From positions 1-64,000 of the forward strand of contig JAMOPI010000029.1 of the NCBI GenBank assembly GCA_027064585.1: a stretch of DNA of 64,000 nucleotides. Direction: 5' to 3'. The stretch comes from Candidatus Desulfofervidaceae bacterium (GTDB lineage: Bacteria > Desulfobacterota > Desulfofervidia > Desulfofervidales > Desulfofervidaceae). The position numbers and the translations under genes are program-made. How positions within the stretch are numbered: the stretch's first letter is position 1; each line of letters opens with the position of its first letter. Below, piece by piece: positions 34,497 to 42,885 of this stretch. The notes beneath the pieces are model-generated. The model saw only the letters and a list, made by a program, of their open reading frames with translations, was not told where the DNA came from and did no database searches.

Positions 34497-35083
34497 TTGT
34501 TCTTTCCTAAACGGTTGATAAATGCAGGTGAAAAGGGGAGGTGTTTAAAGATCATCCTTTCTACCTCTTTAGTGCGTTCATAAAGCCTTTTAATAAACCT
34601 TCGCCGGGCCTCTGTCTTGCCGTAACGGGCAAGCAGATCCTCAAATCGCTCTTCTAAAGAGACAATCTGGTCGTGTTTTACTCGTTTATCTGCATAATTA
34701 ACAATGGCCCGTTCATCCAAGGCTATCGGTTCAGGCAATTCTACATGTGAGGCCACAATTTCGGCTACGGCTGGATAACCAAGTTTGCGCACCCACTCTG
34801 CCCCTTTGGCCGCATGATCAACGCCCGGATGTTCAATGCTGTAGGTCTTGGCAATATCATGCAAAAGGGCCCCGGCCTCTATGAGAGAAATATTTAGCCT
34901 GATCCCTTGTTTTTCTAGCTCTCTGCCCAAAAAGAGGGCAACTTTGGTTACCTGCTTTATATGGGCAATAATATGGGGATAGGTGCCAAAGCGTTTTAGC
35001 AATTCTAGACAAAATTCAGCCGATGGAATTTCTATTGATTTTGCTTGAGAAGTTCCTTTAAGCCTTTCAAGGTGCCCTTCCAC
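34493..35083 (-). CDS. HD-domain phosphohydrolase
   Basis: A 196-aa HDIG-type protein with the metal-binding residues H (YPHIIAHIKQV), HD (LIEAGALLHDIAKT), further His (HPGVDHAAKGAEW, VASHVELPE) and a late Asp (IVNYADKRVKHDQ). Such stand-alone HD proteins hydrolyse nucleotides or phosphomonoesters; the closest setting resembles the HD domains fused to or near nucleotide enzymes. Substrate cannot be assigned. The start overlaps the upstream small gene by 52 nt and lacks an obvious alternative. Coupled by ATGA to ddl. Confidence 0.82.
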   Translation of the reverse strand: MEGHLERLKGTSQAKSIEIPSAEFCLELLKRFGTYPHIIAHIKQVTKVALFLGRELEKQGIRLNISLIEAGALLHDIAKTYSIEHPGVDHAAKGAEWVRKLGYPAVAEIVASHVELPEPIALDERAIVNYADKRVKHDQIVSLEERFEDLLARYGKTEARRRFIKRLYERTKEVERMIFKHLPFSPAFINRLGKNK

Positions 35084-35259
35084 TGCACATCTCCTATGAC
35101 TAAGTGAATGACCGGATTTTTTTCGGCAATTAACTCAAAGTGAAAGTCATCTTCCCCTTCTATCTTAAACAAACACTCGGCCCACATCTCGGCCGGTAGC
35201 CCAATAACCTCACAATCATAATCGGTCCTTACCTCGGCCGTCATTTTGATCTCAGCCAT
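35032..35259 (-). CDS. Small hypothetical protein before the HD gene
   Basis: A 75-aa acidic protein (MAEIKMTAEVRTDYDCEV start) with alternating strands and a C-terminal helix (GTLKGLKELLKQ); not recognised. Its ATG at 35259 is preceded by AGGAGGAGTAAGTC, a strong ribosome-binding site, which supports expression. The 52-nt overlap with the HD-domain gene suggests translational coupling. It is first gene of the leftward run HD-ddl-DnaG-like-PAP2. Confidence 0.7.
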   Translation of the reverse strand: MAEIKMTAEVRTDYDCEVIGLPAEMWAECLFKIEGEDDFHFELIAEKNPVIHLVIGDVQWKGTLKGLKELLKQNQ

Positions 35260-35286
35260 GACTTACTCCTCCTAAAAATATTTATT

Positions 35287-36348
35287 TCAACTTATCAGCT
35301 CCATTACTGCCCTTTCAAGCAACCGACTCTGCAAACGCACCGTTCCTTCTACTGGATTGTAAAATAATATGTTTTCTTCTATCAAAAACTTCAAGCACCG
35401 TCCTTTTAACTCTATATCTTCTACCTCTTTCCTTTCCCTAAAGACTTTTAAGACTTCCTTTAGTTCCTTTATTGAAGGACCTGCCTTTTCACCTTCTTCT
35501 ACCAACCTTAACATCCACCGAAGCCTTCTCTTTTCATCTCTAAGCATCCGCGTAAGGGCCTCTCTTTCTTTATATCCTTGCTTTTTTCCCTCAAAAAGGA
35601 TAACCATATCACCCACTTTTCCTCCTATGTAGTCCCACACTAACTCTTTGTCCTCAAACCCAAAACCTTCATACACCTCATAAGCTTTATCCCTTGTTAA
35701 ATCATCCACTAATAAATATTTCGCCCGTCCCTCAAGCCTTGCGTTGCTATACGCCTCCTCCACAAACAAACAATCACTTGTCGCACATAAACAATGCGTC
35801 AGGTGTGTTTCCTTTGTCATTCTTACTAAAAAGTTGAATAAATCATGCAATACCGGCCCGTCCTTTTTTACTTCCCTCAACATCTGTAACTCATCCAAGA
35901 CGAATACCGGCTTCTTCCCTCTCTCTACCAGCCTCCTCATTACCTCTTCTAAATACTTGAAACAATCCATTTCCCCTTCTTCTCCTCTTACCAACGCCCG
36001 CAATAACTCCCTCGGTACTGGTAGTGTATAATTCAGTTTTTTCGCCACCTCCTCTAAAAACTTTACCCCTCCCAACAACAAATCTCCTTTCTCCTTAATC
36101 TTCTCCCATACGCCTTGATACCTCACCGTAAAAAGGGCTCTTACAAAATCTTCATATCTACTCGTCTCAAGGCCACGGAAATTTATGTAAAATACCCGAT
36201 ACTCCTCTGGTAACTCCTCAAGCACTTTCATCAATAGTGCCGTTTTTCCGCTATTTATTGGCCCATATACAAAGTAAACCAGATTAGGCTCTCCGGAAAG
36301 AACCGCCTTCATCCGCCTTATGTCTTCCTCTCGGTTATAAAATGGCAT
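35287..36348 (-). CDS. Archaeal-type ATPase (ATPase_2/AAA family)
   Basis: A 353-aa protein starting MPFYNREEDIRRMK, the typical opening of archaeal-type (PF01637) ATPases. Walker A is YGPINSGKTALLMKVL and Walker B is PVFVLDELQML. A sensor-like CATSD follows, and a C-terminal winged-helix-like region ends with FYNPVEGTVRLQSRLLERA. This family is abundant in archaea and thermophilic bacteria, usually with unknown role and irregular distribution, so horizontal transfer is likely. It sits beside a folE2 fragment and a toxin-antitoxin pair. Confidence 0.88.
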   Translation of the reverse strand: MPFYNREEDIRRMKAVLSGEPNLVYFVYGPINSGKTALLMKVLEELPEEYRVFYINFRGLETSRYEDFVRALFTVRYQGVWEKIKEKGDLLLGGVKFLEEVAKKLNYTLPVPRELLRALVRGEEGEMDCFKYLEEVMRRLVERGKKPVFVLDELQMLREVKKDGPVLHDLFNFLVRMTKETHLTHCLCATSDCLFVEEAYSNARLEGRAKYLLVDDLTRDKAYEVYEGFGFEDKELVWDYIGGKVGDMVILFEGKKQGYKEREALTRMLRDEKRRLRWMLRLVEEGEKAGPSIKELKEVLKVFRERKEVEDIELKGRCLKFLIEENILFYNPVEGTVRLQSRLLERAVMELIS

Positions 36349-36358
36349 ATTTTATCTC

Positions 36359-36718
36359 CTACTTTCTCCATATTTCAATTCTTTCTACCCTTACCAGCTT
36401 TATAAAGGTTTTGTTAAGTCTTCCTTTTTCCGCATTGTTCACTTTATCCCTTTCAATACAGGCATACGCACTGTGGTTGTGGATGGACTCAAAGTTTTCG
36501 GCCTCTACGGCAAACCAGGTAATATTATCATCAGCCAAAAGGCGCTGGGCGATTTCCCTGACCACATCCTCTACAAATTTTGGATTTTGGCAAGCATGTT
36601 CAGTAACATATTTTTCATCCACCCGTTTTAACACCGAATAAAGCTCAGACGAGCCGGCTCCTTCTACAAGTTTGATAATATCCTCAAGCCAGATAAACTT
36701 TTTAAGCAGCCTTTGCAT
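36359..36718 (-). pseudogene. Duplicated 3' fragment of folE2
   Basis: A 119-codon frame. Residues 6-93 or so ([20 protein letters not shown] to SAYACIERD) are almost identical to the C-terminus of the intact folE2 at 37250-38029. The corresponding DNA, 36443-36705, matches 37256-37518 at 255 of 263 positions. The frame then runs on with a non-homologous tail ([20 protein letters not shown]). Its ATG lies in the 3' end of the YgiT-type gene. The catalytic cysteine region of FolE2 is missing, so no enzyme activity is expected. It looks like the stranded original 3' end of folE2. Confidence 0.88.
36443..36705. repeat. 263-bp direct repeat, distal copy (folE2 3' end)
   Basis: Matches 37256-37518 with no gaps at a constant offset of 813 bp. 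I count eight mismatches, six of them within 25 bp, and all eight are transitions. The repeats bracket the DUF4258/YgiT pair exactly, with the pair occupying the 550 bp between them. Confidence 0.95.
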
Positions 36719-36929
36719 ATTCTACAAATCCTAGTAACATTCCATTAGCAATAGCGGTATTTAAAAGTCTTTCTGCCTCTTTGGCTACTTCCATTTTTAT
36801 AAACACCTCACCACATTGTTCACATATCAAGGCAGGCACATTTCTTAAGACAATTAACTTCTCTCCCACTTCATAAGGAAGACTTGTTTTACCTTCTTTC
36901 ATTTCTCCTCTACACAAAGGGCACTTCAT
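36702..36929 (-). CDS. YgiT-type zinc finger protein (putative antitoxin), second copy
   Basis: A 75-aa protein with CPLC at residues 3-6 and CEQCGEVF, and the family core [19 protein letters not shown]. Compared with the copy at 489-719, the arrangement is the same and sequence is clearly homologous but diverged. The 3' end (FVEYAKAA) runs into the repeat copy, and the stop codon uses the repeat's first bases. It overlaps the upstream DUF4258 gene by 4 nt. Confidence 0.87.
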   Translation of the reverse strand: MKCPLCRGEMKEGKTSLPYEVGEKLIVLRNVPALICEQCGEVFIKMEVAKEAERLLNTAIANGMLLGFVEYAKAA

Positions 36930-37243
36930 GATTTCCTCCTTTGTTTAAAATCTGAGGTCCATAGTTCCAAACTAGGCTCATACACAGTTATTATCCAGAT
37001 AGCCTTTTGTTCTTTATCAATGGCCGTTACTATATGTAAAGGTCTTTTCCTGTTTGTCCAGCCTAGGATAAGTTTACTAGGCAAGGGAGTATCGTTAGGA
37101 TAGACTTCTATAACTTCTCCATTTAATAGTGCCTCTTTTACTTCCTCAACGGTAATTTGTCTTTTCTGCATTCGTAACAAAGCATGTTTTCTAAAAAATA
37201 TGTTTTCTTTTCTAGTTATTTCCTTAATTTCTTGTTGGCTCAT
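36926..37243 (-). CDS. DUF4258 domain protein (putative toxin), second copy
   Basis: A 105-aa DUF4258 protein: FFRKHALLRMQKRQITVEEV, GEVIEVYPNDTPLPSKL, PLHIVTAID and IWIITVYEPSLELWTSDFKQRRK. It starts 7 nt after the stop of the intact folE2 and may depend on folE2 transcription. The ribosome-binding site is weak (AAGTAAGAGA). With the following YgiT-type gene it is the only content between the two copies of the folE2 3' end, so it was brought by the insertion event. Confidence 0.85.
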   Translation of the reverse strand: MSQQEIKEITRKENIFFRKHALLRMQKRQITVEEVKEALLNGEVIEVYPNDTPLPSKLILGWTNRKRPLHIVTAIDKEQKAIWIITVYEPSLELWTSDFKQRRKS

Positions 37244-37249
37244 TTTCTC

Positions 37250-38029
37250 TTACTTTTTATTCCTTTCAATACAGGCATACGCACTGTGGTTGTGGATGGA
37301 CTCAAAGTTTTCGGCCTCTACGGCAAACCAGGTAATATTATCATCAGCCAAAAGGCGCTGGGCGATTTCCCTGACCACATCCTCTACAAACTTTGGGTTT
37401 TGATAGGCGTGTTCAGTAACATATTTTTCATCCACCCGTTTTAACACCGAATAAAGCTCAGACGAGCCGGCTTCTTCTACAAGTTTGATAATATCCTCAA
37501 GCCAGATAAACTTTTTAAAACGCAGGCGGAGCTTAACAATGCCCCGCTGGTTGTGAGCACCAAAGTCGCTGATCTCTTTAGAGCAGGGACAAAGAGTGCA
37601 TATTGGCACCTGGACGCCGACTTCTAAGTCAATCTTTTCTTTGAGACTGCCAACAAAACGGCAGCGGTATTCCATCAGACCTTCTGTGCCAGAAACCGGT
37701 GCTCTTTTGGCAATAAAATAGGGAAATTCTATCTCTAAATGGGCAGAAACGGCATTGAGCCTTTCTTTCATTTTACGCAGGATTTCTTTCATGCTTTTTA
37801 GGCTGATGAGTTCTCCCCGGTATTCATTTAAGATCTCCACAAACCGGCTCATGTGTGTACCCTTAAATTGGTGCGGCAGGCCCACATACATATTGATAGA
37901 GGCAACGGTGTGTTGCCTTCCGTTGGCCCGATCTAGGACGGTAATGGGATAACGGATGTCCTTAATGCCTACCTTATCAATTTCAATGCGGCGTTTATCC
38001 AGCAGATTCTGCACATCAATCATTTCCAT
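37250..38029 (-). CDS. folE2: GTP cyclohydrolase FolE2 (type IB)
   Basis: A 259-aa COG1469-type GTP cyclohydrolase, making 7,8-dihydroneopterin triphosphate for folate or queuosine precursors, metal-flexible compared with FolE. The catalytic cysteine region ICTLCPCSKEISDFGAHNQRG is intact, as are VGLPHQFKGTHMSRFVE and the C-terminal [11 protein letters not shown]. The last two codons (KK) derive from the junction with the toxin-antitoxin module. The complete 3' end is duplicated downstream (36443-36705). Divergent from the MFS gene. Confidence 0.96.
   Translation of the reverse strand: MEMIDVQNLLDKRRIEIDKVGIKDIRYPITVLDRANGRQHTVASINMYVGLPHQFKGTHMSRFVEILNEYRGELISLKSMKEILRKMKERLNAVSAHLEIEFPYFIAKRAPVSGTEGLMEYRCRFVGSLKEKIDLEVGVQVPICTLCPCSKEISDFGAHNQRGIVKLRLRFKKFIWLEDIIKLVEEAGSSELYSVLKRVDEKYVTEHAYQNPKFVEDVVREIAQRLLADDNITWFAVEAENFESIHNHSAYACIERNKK
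37256..37518. repeat. 263-bp direct repeat, proximal copy (folE2 3' end)
   Basis: This copy forms the 3' end of the functional folE2 gene. See the partner at 36443-36705. The repeat ends abruptly two codons before the folE2 stop. Confidence 0.95.
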
Positions 38030-38177
38030 ACGCCATTTTTACAATAGAAAAAAGGGGGTGTCAAAGGGAAGTTTATAGCCATTTCTAAGCAGAAAGTCTT
38101 TTTTACTCCCTATTGCCTTTGAAAATGAGCATACTTACTAAGCTTTATCTGGAAAAAAATGTTTGAGGTCCTTAGGT

Positions 38178-39656
38178 ATGAGATTTGAGGTTAAGGACGT
38201 TTTAACGGAAGAGGAAATTCAAAAAGGGCTTAAGGCCGTTATTGGGGATGGGCTTGCCTTTCAGGCAATGATCACCCTTACCGGTGGGGTTTTTTTAGTT
38301 GATTTTGCCTTAAAACTAGGGGCCTCAAACTTTGTTATTGGCCTCCTTGCCTCTATTCCTTTTTTGGCCCAATTCACACAATTACCAGCCATTTATCTCG
38401 TGGAAGCGATCAGAATTAGAAGGGAAATTTGTGTCTTTGCGGCTACGCTTAACAGGCTTTGCGTTTTAGGTATTGTCATTATTCCTTGGTTGCCCCAAAA
38501 TATAAGATTGTCCTTTCTTCTCATTATGCTTTCTTTTCATGCCATCTGTGGGGCTGTAAGTAGTGCTAGCTGGAATTCCTGGATGCGTGACCTTGTGCCC
38601 GAAGAACAACTGGGTAGATTTTTTTCTAAAAGAATGAGTTTATCCATGTTTCTGAGTATCGGGCTTAACCTAGGGGCAGCCGTTTTTATTGATTTTTGGA
38701 AAAAGTTTTTTCCGCAGAAAGAGTTATATGGCTATGCAATTCTTTTCTTCTTGGGATTTCTGGCTGGTATAGTCAGTGTGTATTTCATTACCCAAATTCC
38801 TGAACCCCGGCTAAGGCAGATAGAAACGCATAAAAATCTTTTCAAACTCATCAGACGGCCATTTAAAGATGAGAACTTCAAGGCCCTTATCTTTTCCCTC
38901 TGTCTTTGGAATTTTGCCATCAATTTGGCCGCTCCCTTTTTTACTGTTTACATGTTGAAAAGGCTACAATTAACCATGTCGTTTATCATTACCCTGACGG
39001 TGTTAAACCAACTTATAAATGTTATCTTCTTAAGAATTTGGGGTAAACTTGCGGATCAGTTTAGCAATAAAACCGTATTTTCAGTAAATGCCCCTTTATT
39101 CTTAACTTGTATTTTAGGATGGACCTTTACTACCCTTCCTGAAAGATATTTTCTTACAAAACCATTGTTGGTTATCCTGCATATCCTCATGGGTATAGCC
39201 AGTGCTGGCATAAGCTTAGCTGCTGGTAATCTTGCCCTTAAGCTTGCCCCTAAAGGTGAGGCTACGGCCTATCTCGCAGCAAACAACTTGGCCAATGCCT
39301 TTGCTGCTGGTATAGCCTCTATTCTTGGGGGTAAGACAGCGGATTTTTTGCGTAAATTAGAATTTGGCATATCCCTTCGTTGGCGGAGTCCAGGCATAGA
39401 AATAAATACTCCCCTGCTTGATTTAAAACACTGGGATTTTCTCTTTTTTATCTCCTTTTTTGTGGGTTTATGTGCCTTGCGTATGTTAAATGAAGTTAAA
39501 GAAACCGGCGAAAGCAGAAGAAAGATACTTGTGGAAGAAATTTTGACCGAGATAAGAAGACCTTTAAGGAGTTTTTCTACAATTTCAGGGCTATCCCGGA
39601 TGAGCTATTTTCCCTTGCGTAAGCTTCTCCCAAAGGGCTGTAAAGGAGAATCTTAA
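38178..39656 (+). CDS. MFS-type transporter
   Basis: The protein is about 492 aa with roughly 11-12 transmembrane helices. MFS-like features are the loop after helix 2 (SNFVIGLLASIPFLAQFTQLP) and the charged loop SWNSWMRDLVPEEQLGRFF, a form of the A-motif region found in the group of prokaryotic permeases with a GRFFSKR-type loop. Substrate unknown. A long hydrophilic C-terminal tail (TGESRRKILVEEILTEIRRPLRS) is unusual. I choose ATG 38178 over the TTG at 38163, but neither has a strong ribosome-binding site. Confidence 0.85.
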   Translation: MRFEVKDVLTEEEIQKGLKAVIGDGLAFQAMITLTGGVFLVDFALKLGASNFVIGLLASIPFLAQFTQLPAIYLVEAIRIRREICVFAATLNRLCVLGIVIIPWLPQNIRLSFLLIMLSFHAICGAVSSASWNSWMRDLVPEEQLGRFFSKRMSLSMFLSIGLNLGAAVFIDFWKKFFPQKELYGYAILFFLGFLAGIVSVYFITQIPEPRLRQIETHKNLFKLIRRPFKDENFKALIFSLCLWNFAINLAAPFFTVYMLKRLQLTMSFIITLTVLNQLINVIFLRIWGKLADQFSNKTVFSVNAPLFLTCILGWTFTTLPERYFLTKPLLVILHILMGIASAGISLAAGNLALKLAPKGEATAYLAANNLANAFAAGIASILGGKTADFLRKLEFGISLRWRSPGIEINTPLLDLKHWDFLFFISFFVGLCALRMLNEVKETGESRRKILVEEILTEIRRPLRSFSTISGLSRMSYFPLRKLLPKGCKGES

Positions 39657-39710
39657 AGAATGCAGCCAGCTTTGCTTGAGAAAACCTTTTAAGTGTGATA
39701 AAAATTGAAT

Positions 39711-41075
39711 ATGGAAGAGCTTTCCCTTTTTTCGGTTCCACAGCCTAAGGTCTACACGGTAAGTGAGCTTACGCAGGCAATAAAGGAAATTTTAGAGGCA
39801 GAGTTCCCTTTGGTCTGGGTAGAAGGAGAAATTTCTAATGCCAGACGTCCCCTTTCTGGACACCTTTATTTTACCCTAAAGGACGAAGGGGCCCAGCTTG
39901 GGGCTATTCTGTTTAAGAATACCCAGCGCTGGCTTAAGTTTGATCTTCAGGATGGACTAAAGGTTGTCTGTCAGGGACGGTTAAGTGTTTATCCCCCTCA
40001 CGGAAACTATCGTCTGATTGTAGAGTATATTGAGCCAAAGGGATATGGTGCCTTACAGCTTGCTTTTGAACAGTTAAAGACAAAACTGGCCCAAGAGGGT
40101 CTCTTTGCCGAGGAACACAAAAAGCCCCTTCCCCTTTTACCCCGACATATTGCCGTCGTTACCTCACCAGCAGGGGCAGCTATAAGAGACTTTTTGCGTG
40201 TGCTCCTTAAGAAATTCCCTAATGTCAATGTAAGGATTTATCCGGTAAAGGTGCAGGGAGAAGGAGCGGCGCAAGAGATCGCCAAGGCTATTTATGAACT
40301 TAATCGCCTCAAGTGGGCCGAAGTCATCGTCGTTACCAGAGGAGGTGGCTCTTTAGAAGATCTTTGGGCCTTTAACGAAGAGATTGTCGCTAGGGCCATT
40401 TATGCCTCTAAAATTCCGGTTGTATCTGCCGTGGGGCATGAGGTAGATTTTACTATCTCTGATATGGTGGCCGATCTGCGGGCACCTACCCCTACGGCCG
40501 CTGCTGAGATGATCATCCAAAGGCGAGAAGACATTGAAAATTTATTAAACGATGCCTTCAATCGCTTGCCCCGTGCCTTAAAAAAACAAATAGAGACTCA
40601 AAGGTTGAATTTAGGCCATTTGCTTAAACGGCTACAGTCTTTGAGGCAGCGGTTTGAGTATGCCTATTTAAAGCTAGACGACCTCTCTCAGGCCCTTTTA
40701 AAGGCCATGCGCCATCTGCAAGAAAGACACTGGACCAATTTAAATAATTTAAACAAAAGGCTTGTTCTTTCTCATCCCAGCCGGCAGTTTAAACAGTATC
40801 GGGAGACGCTTAATCAAAAAGAACATACGTTAACTCTTCGCCTTAAACACCTGTTACAACAAAAGAACCAGCATTTACACCAATTACAAAAATCCCTTGA
40901 GGCCCTTAGCCCCTTAAATGTCCTCAAAAGGGGTTATGCCCTAGCCTTTACATATCCTGAAAAAAGGCTTATTAAATCCATAAAACAGGTAAAACCCGCT
41001 GTTTCTTTGCTTGTCAGGGTAGCTGATGGTGAAATAAAGGCACAAGTGGAGGAAAGACATGAACTTGAGCTTTGA
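39711..41075 (+). CDS. xseA: Exodeoxyribonuclease VII large subunit
   Basis: The protein is about 454 aa, usual length. An N-terminal OB domain (FPLVWVEGEISNARRPLSGHLYFTLKDEGAQL) leads into the catalytic region GAAIRDFLRVL, VVTRGGGSLEDLWAFNEE and AVGHEVDFTISD, then a long coiled-coil and a C-terminal LNVLKRGYALAF segment. It degrades single-stranded DNA with XseB. xseB starts 17 nt inside its 3' end. ATG 39711 is used; the TTG three codons upstream is less likely. Confidence 0.96.
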   Translation: MEELSLFSVPQPKVYTVSELTQAIKEILEAEFPLVWVEGEISNARRPLSGHLYFTLKDEGAQLGAILFKNTQRWLKFDLQDGLKVVCQGRLSVYPPHGNYRLIVEYIEPKGYGALQLAFEQLKTKLAQEGLFAEEHKKPLPLLPRHIAVVTSPAGAAIRDFLRVLLKKFPNVNVRIYPVKVQGEGAAQEIAKAIYELNRLKWAEVIVVTRGGGSLEDLWAFNEEIVARAIYASKIPVVSAVGHEVDFTISDMVADLRAPTPTAAAEMIIQRREDIENLLNDAFNRLPRALKKQIETQRLNLGHLLKRLQSLRQRFEYAYLKLDDLSQALLKAMRHLQERHWTNLNNLNKRLVLSHPSRQFKQYRETLNQKEHTLTLRLKHLLQQKNQHLHQLQKSLEALSPLNVLKRGYALAFTYPEKRLIKSIKQVKPAVSLLVRVADGEIKAQVEERHELEL

Positions 41076-41304
41076 AGAGGCAATTAAACGTTTAGAAACA
41101 ATTGTCCATAGACTAGAAGCAGGTAATACCCCCTTAGAAGAATCACTAAAATTATTTGAAGAAGGGATGGGCCTTATTCGGCATTGTCAGCAGAAACTTG
41201 ATGAGGTAGAGAAAAAAGTAGAACTGCTTATTAAAAACGAACAAGGCGAATACGAAACGAAACCCTTTGACCCCAGTCGTAGCCGCACAGAAACACAGGT
41301 ATAG
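41059..41304 (+). CDS. xseB: Exodeoxyribonuclease VII small subunit
   Basis: An 81-aa protein, typical XseB: SFEEAIKRLETIVHRLEAGNTPLEESLKLFEEG is the family signature, followed by a coiled-coil with CQQKLDEVEKKVELL. Acts as the multiple small subunit of ExoVII. Overlaps xseA by 17 nt, so synthesis is coupled. Confidence 0.96.
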   Translation: MNLSFEEAIKRLETIVHRLEAGNTPLEESLKLFEEGMGLIRHCQQKLDEVEKKVELLIKNEQGEYETKPFDPSRSRTETQV

Positions 41305-41385
41305 ATCTCTTTTAGATAACAAAAGTTTTTTGAATGTTCTAAACCGCTTATCCCATAGCCTTTTCTTCGGAAATTTTACTCTTAC

Positions 41386-41413
41386 CTTGACTACCGCCGG
41401 TAAATAGTATAAT
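41386..41413 (+). promoter_or_regulatory. Promoter of tRNA-Leu
   Basis: TTGACT (41386-41391), 16-bp spacer, perfect TATAAT (41408-41413), 12 nt before the mature tRNA 5' end. No discriminator preference noted. Confidence 0.75.
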
Positions 41414-41425
41414 TTTTAATCCAAA

Positions 41426-41510
41426 GCGAGAGTGGCGGAATTGGCAGACGCGCCAGACTTAGGATCTGGTGGGTTATCCCGTGCGGGTTCGAGTCCCGCC
41501 TCTCGCACCA
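41426..41510 (+). tRNA. tRNA-Leu (anticodon UAG)
   Basis: An 85-nt class II tRNA with encoded CCA. The acceptor stem GCGAGAG pairs with CTCTCGC, the anticodon stem CCAGA/TCTGG closes the loop CTTAGGA with TAG, and a long variable arm (TGGGTTATCCCGT) precedes the T arm GCGGGTTCGAGTCCCGC. The D arm contains GGCGGAATTGGCAGACGC. It reads CUN codons. It lies between xseB and tig with its own promoter. Confidence 0.97.
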
Positions 41511-41553
41511 AATTTTTTATTTGCTAAATTTTTTGTGGGAATGAGGAGGAAGA

Positions 41554-42882
41554 ATGGAAATCCATGTAGAAGAGATTAGTCCAGCCAAACGTAAGTTAGA
41601 GGTAACGTTACCCAAGGAAGAAGTAAATGCTGAGATTAACAGTCTCTATCAAGACATGCGAAGACGGGCACGGCTTAAAGGATTTCGGCCCGGCAAGGTT
41701 CCTATGTCCATTATTAAATCCCTTTATAAAGACCAAGTTATCGCTACGGCCATCCACAACCTTATTGAGAGGACATACCCAGAAGCCTTAAAAAAAGCTC
41801 AGCTTCAGCCTATAAAAGAGAGGAATATAGAACCAGGGGCCCTGAAAGAAGACGACGAGTTTGAATATATTGTCACCCTTGAGGTTATCCCTGAGTTTGA
41901 ACTCCCTCCTTATAAGGGTATAGAGGTGGAAGTAACTCCAATAGAGGTAACGGAGAAGGAAGTAGAGGCCGAGATTAATCGGCTGCGGGAGATGCATGCG
42001 GAGTTAAAGACCATTGAGGAACCGCGGCCCTTAAAGGCAGGTGATTATGTTGTTTTGGACTTTCAGGGCTATCAAGATGGTAAGCCATTAGGAAATTTTA
42101 AGGCCCAAGACTACATGGCCGAATTGGGAAAAGGCCAACTGCATGAGAATATTGAAAAAGAACTTATTGGGGCCAAAGTAGGAGAAGAAAAGATTGTTAA
42201 GCTGGAGTATCCCAAGGACTTTCAAAATAAGGAATTGGCCGGCAAAAAAATAGAACTTCATCTTAAGATCAAAGAGGCTAAAGAAAAGATTTTACCTGAA
42301 TTAGACGAGGATTTTATAAAAACATTGGGTGATTATAAGACGGTAGAAGATTTTAAAAAGGCTATATATCAGCAAATTAAAGAAAAAAAAGAAATTGTTC
42401 GGGATGAATATGTCAAGAATTACATTTTGACCCAGTTGACGGAAAAAACAGAGATTGACCTTCCTGAAAGTCTTGTAGAGGAAGAACTAGAGGATATGCT
42501 TAACCGAGCCTTTCAATTTACTACCCCAGAAGTAAGAAAAAAACTTGACCTAGAAAAATATAAAAAGGAATTGCGTCCGACGGCCGAACAAAAGGTAAAG
42601 GCCAAATTAATCTTAGGAAAGATTGCTAAAGAGGAAAACATTACGGCCGAAAAGGACGAAATAGAGGAAGAGTTAAAGTTGATGGCTGAGAATTTGAAAG
42701 TACCGCTAGAGCAAATGCGCGTGCCCTATGTTATTTCTCGGATTGAAAGTCGTATTATTGGTGAGAAGGTACTTGCCTTTTTAAAGGAAAAGGCTGAAAT
42801 TAAAGAAGTAGAGAAAAAGGAAGAGGCGAAGGAAGGAACAAAAGAGGAAGAAGTAAAAGAAACTGAGGAGAAAAAGGAGTAG
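41554..42882 (+). CDS. tig: Trigger factor
   Basis: A 442-aa ribosome-associated chaperone and prolyl isomerase. The ribosome-binding signature appears as GFRPGKVPMSIIKSLYKDQV. The FKBP-like domain (GDYVVLDFQGYQDGKPL) follows, then the C-terminal chaperone arms. A highly charged Lys/Glu tail (KKEEAKEGTKEEEVKETEEKKE region, residues about 420-442) is a lineage extension. GAGGAGG precedes the ATG. First gene of the conserved tig-clpP-clpX-lon run. Confidence 0.96.
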   Translation: MEIHVEEISPAKRKLEVTLPKEEVNAEINSLYQDMRRRARLKGFRPGKVPMSIIKSLYKDQVIATAIHNLIERTYPEALKKAQLQPIKERNIEPGALKEDDEFEYIVTLEVIPEFELPPYKGIEVEVTPIEVTEKEVEAEINRLREMHAELKTIEEPRPLKAGDYVVLDFQGYQDGKPLGNFKAQDYMAELGKGQLHENIEKELIGAKVGEEKIVKLEYPKDFQNKELAGKKIELHLKIKEAKEKILPELDEDFIKTLGDYKTVEDFKKAIYQQIKEKKEIVRDEYVKNYILTQLTEKTEIDLPESLVEEELEDMLNRAFQFTTPEVRKKLDLEKYKKELRPTAEQKVKAKLILGKIAKEENITAEKDEIEEELKLMAENLKVPLEQMRVPYVISRIESRIIGEKVLAFLKEKAEIKEVEKKEEAKEGTKEEEVKETEEKKE

Positions 42883-42885
42883 TGA

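Noticed and set aside
36342-37444. Plus-strand open frames antisense to the folE2 region, similar to each other
   Set aside because: They are antisense images of the 263-bp repeat, so their mutual similarity only reflects the folE2 duplication.
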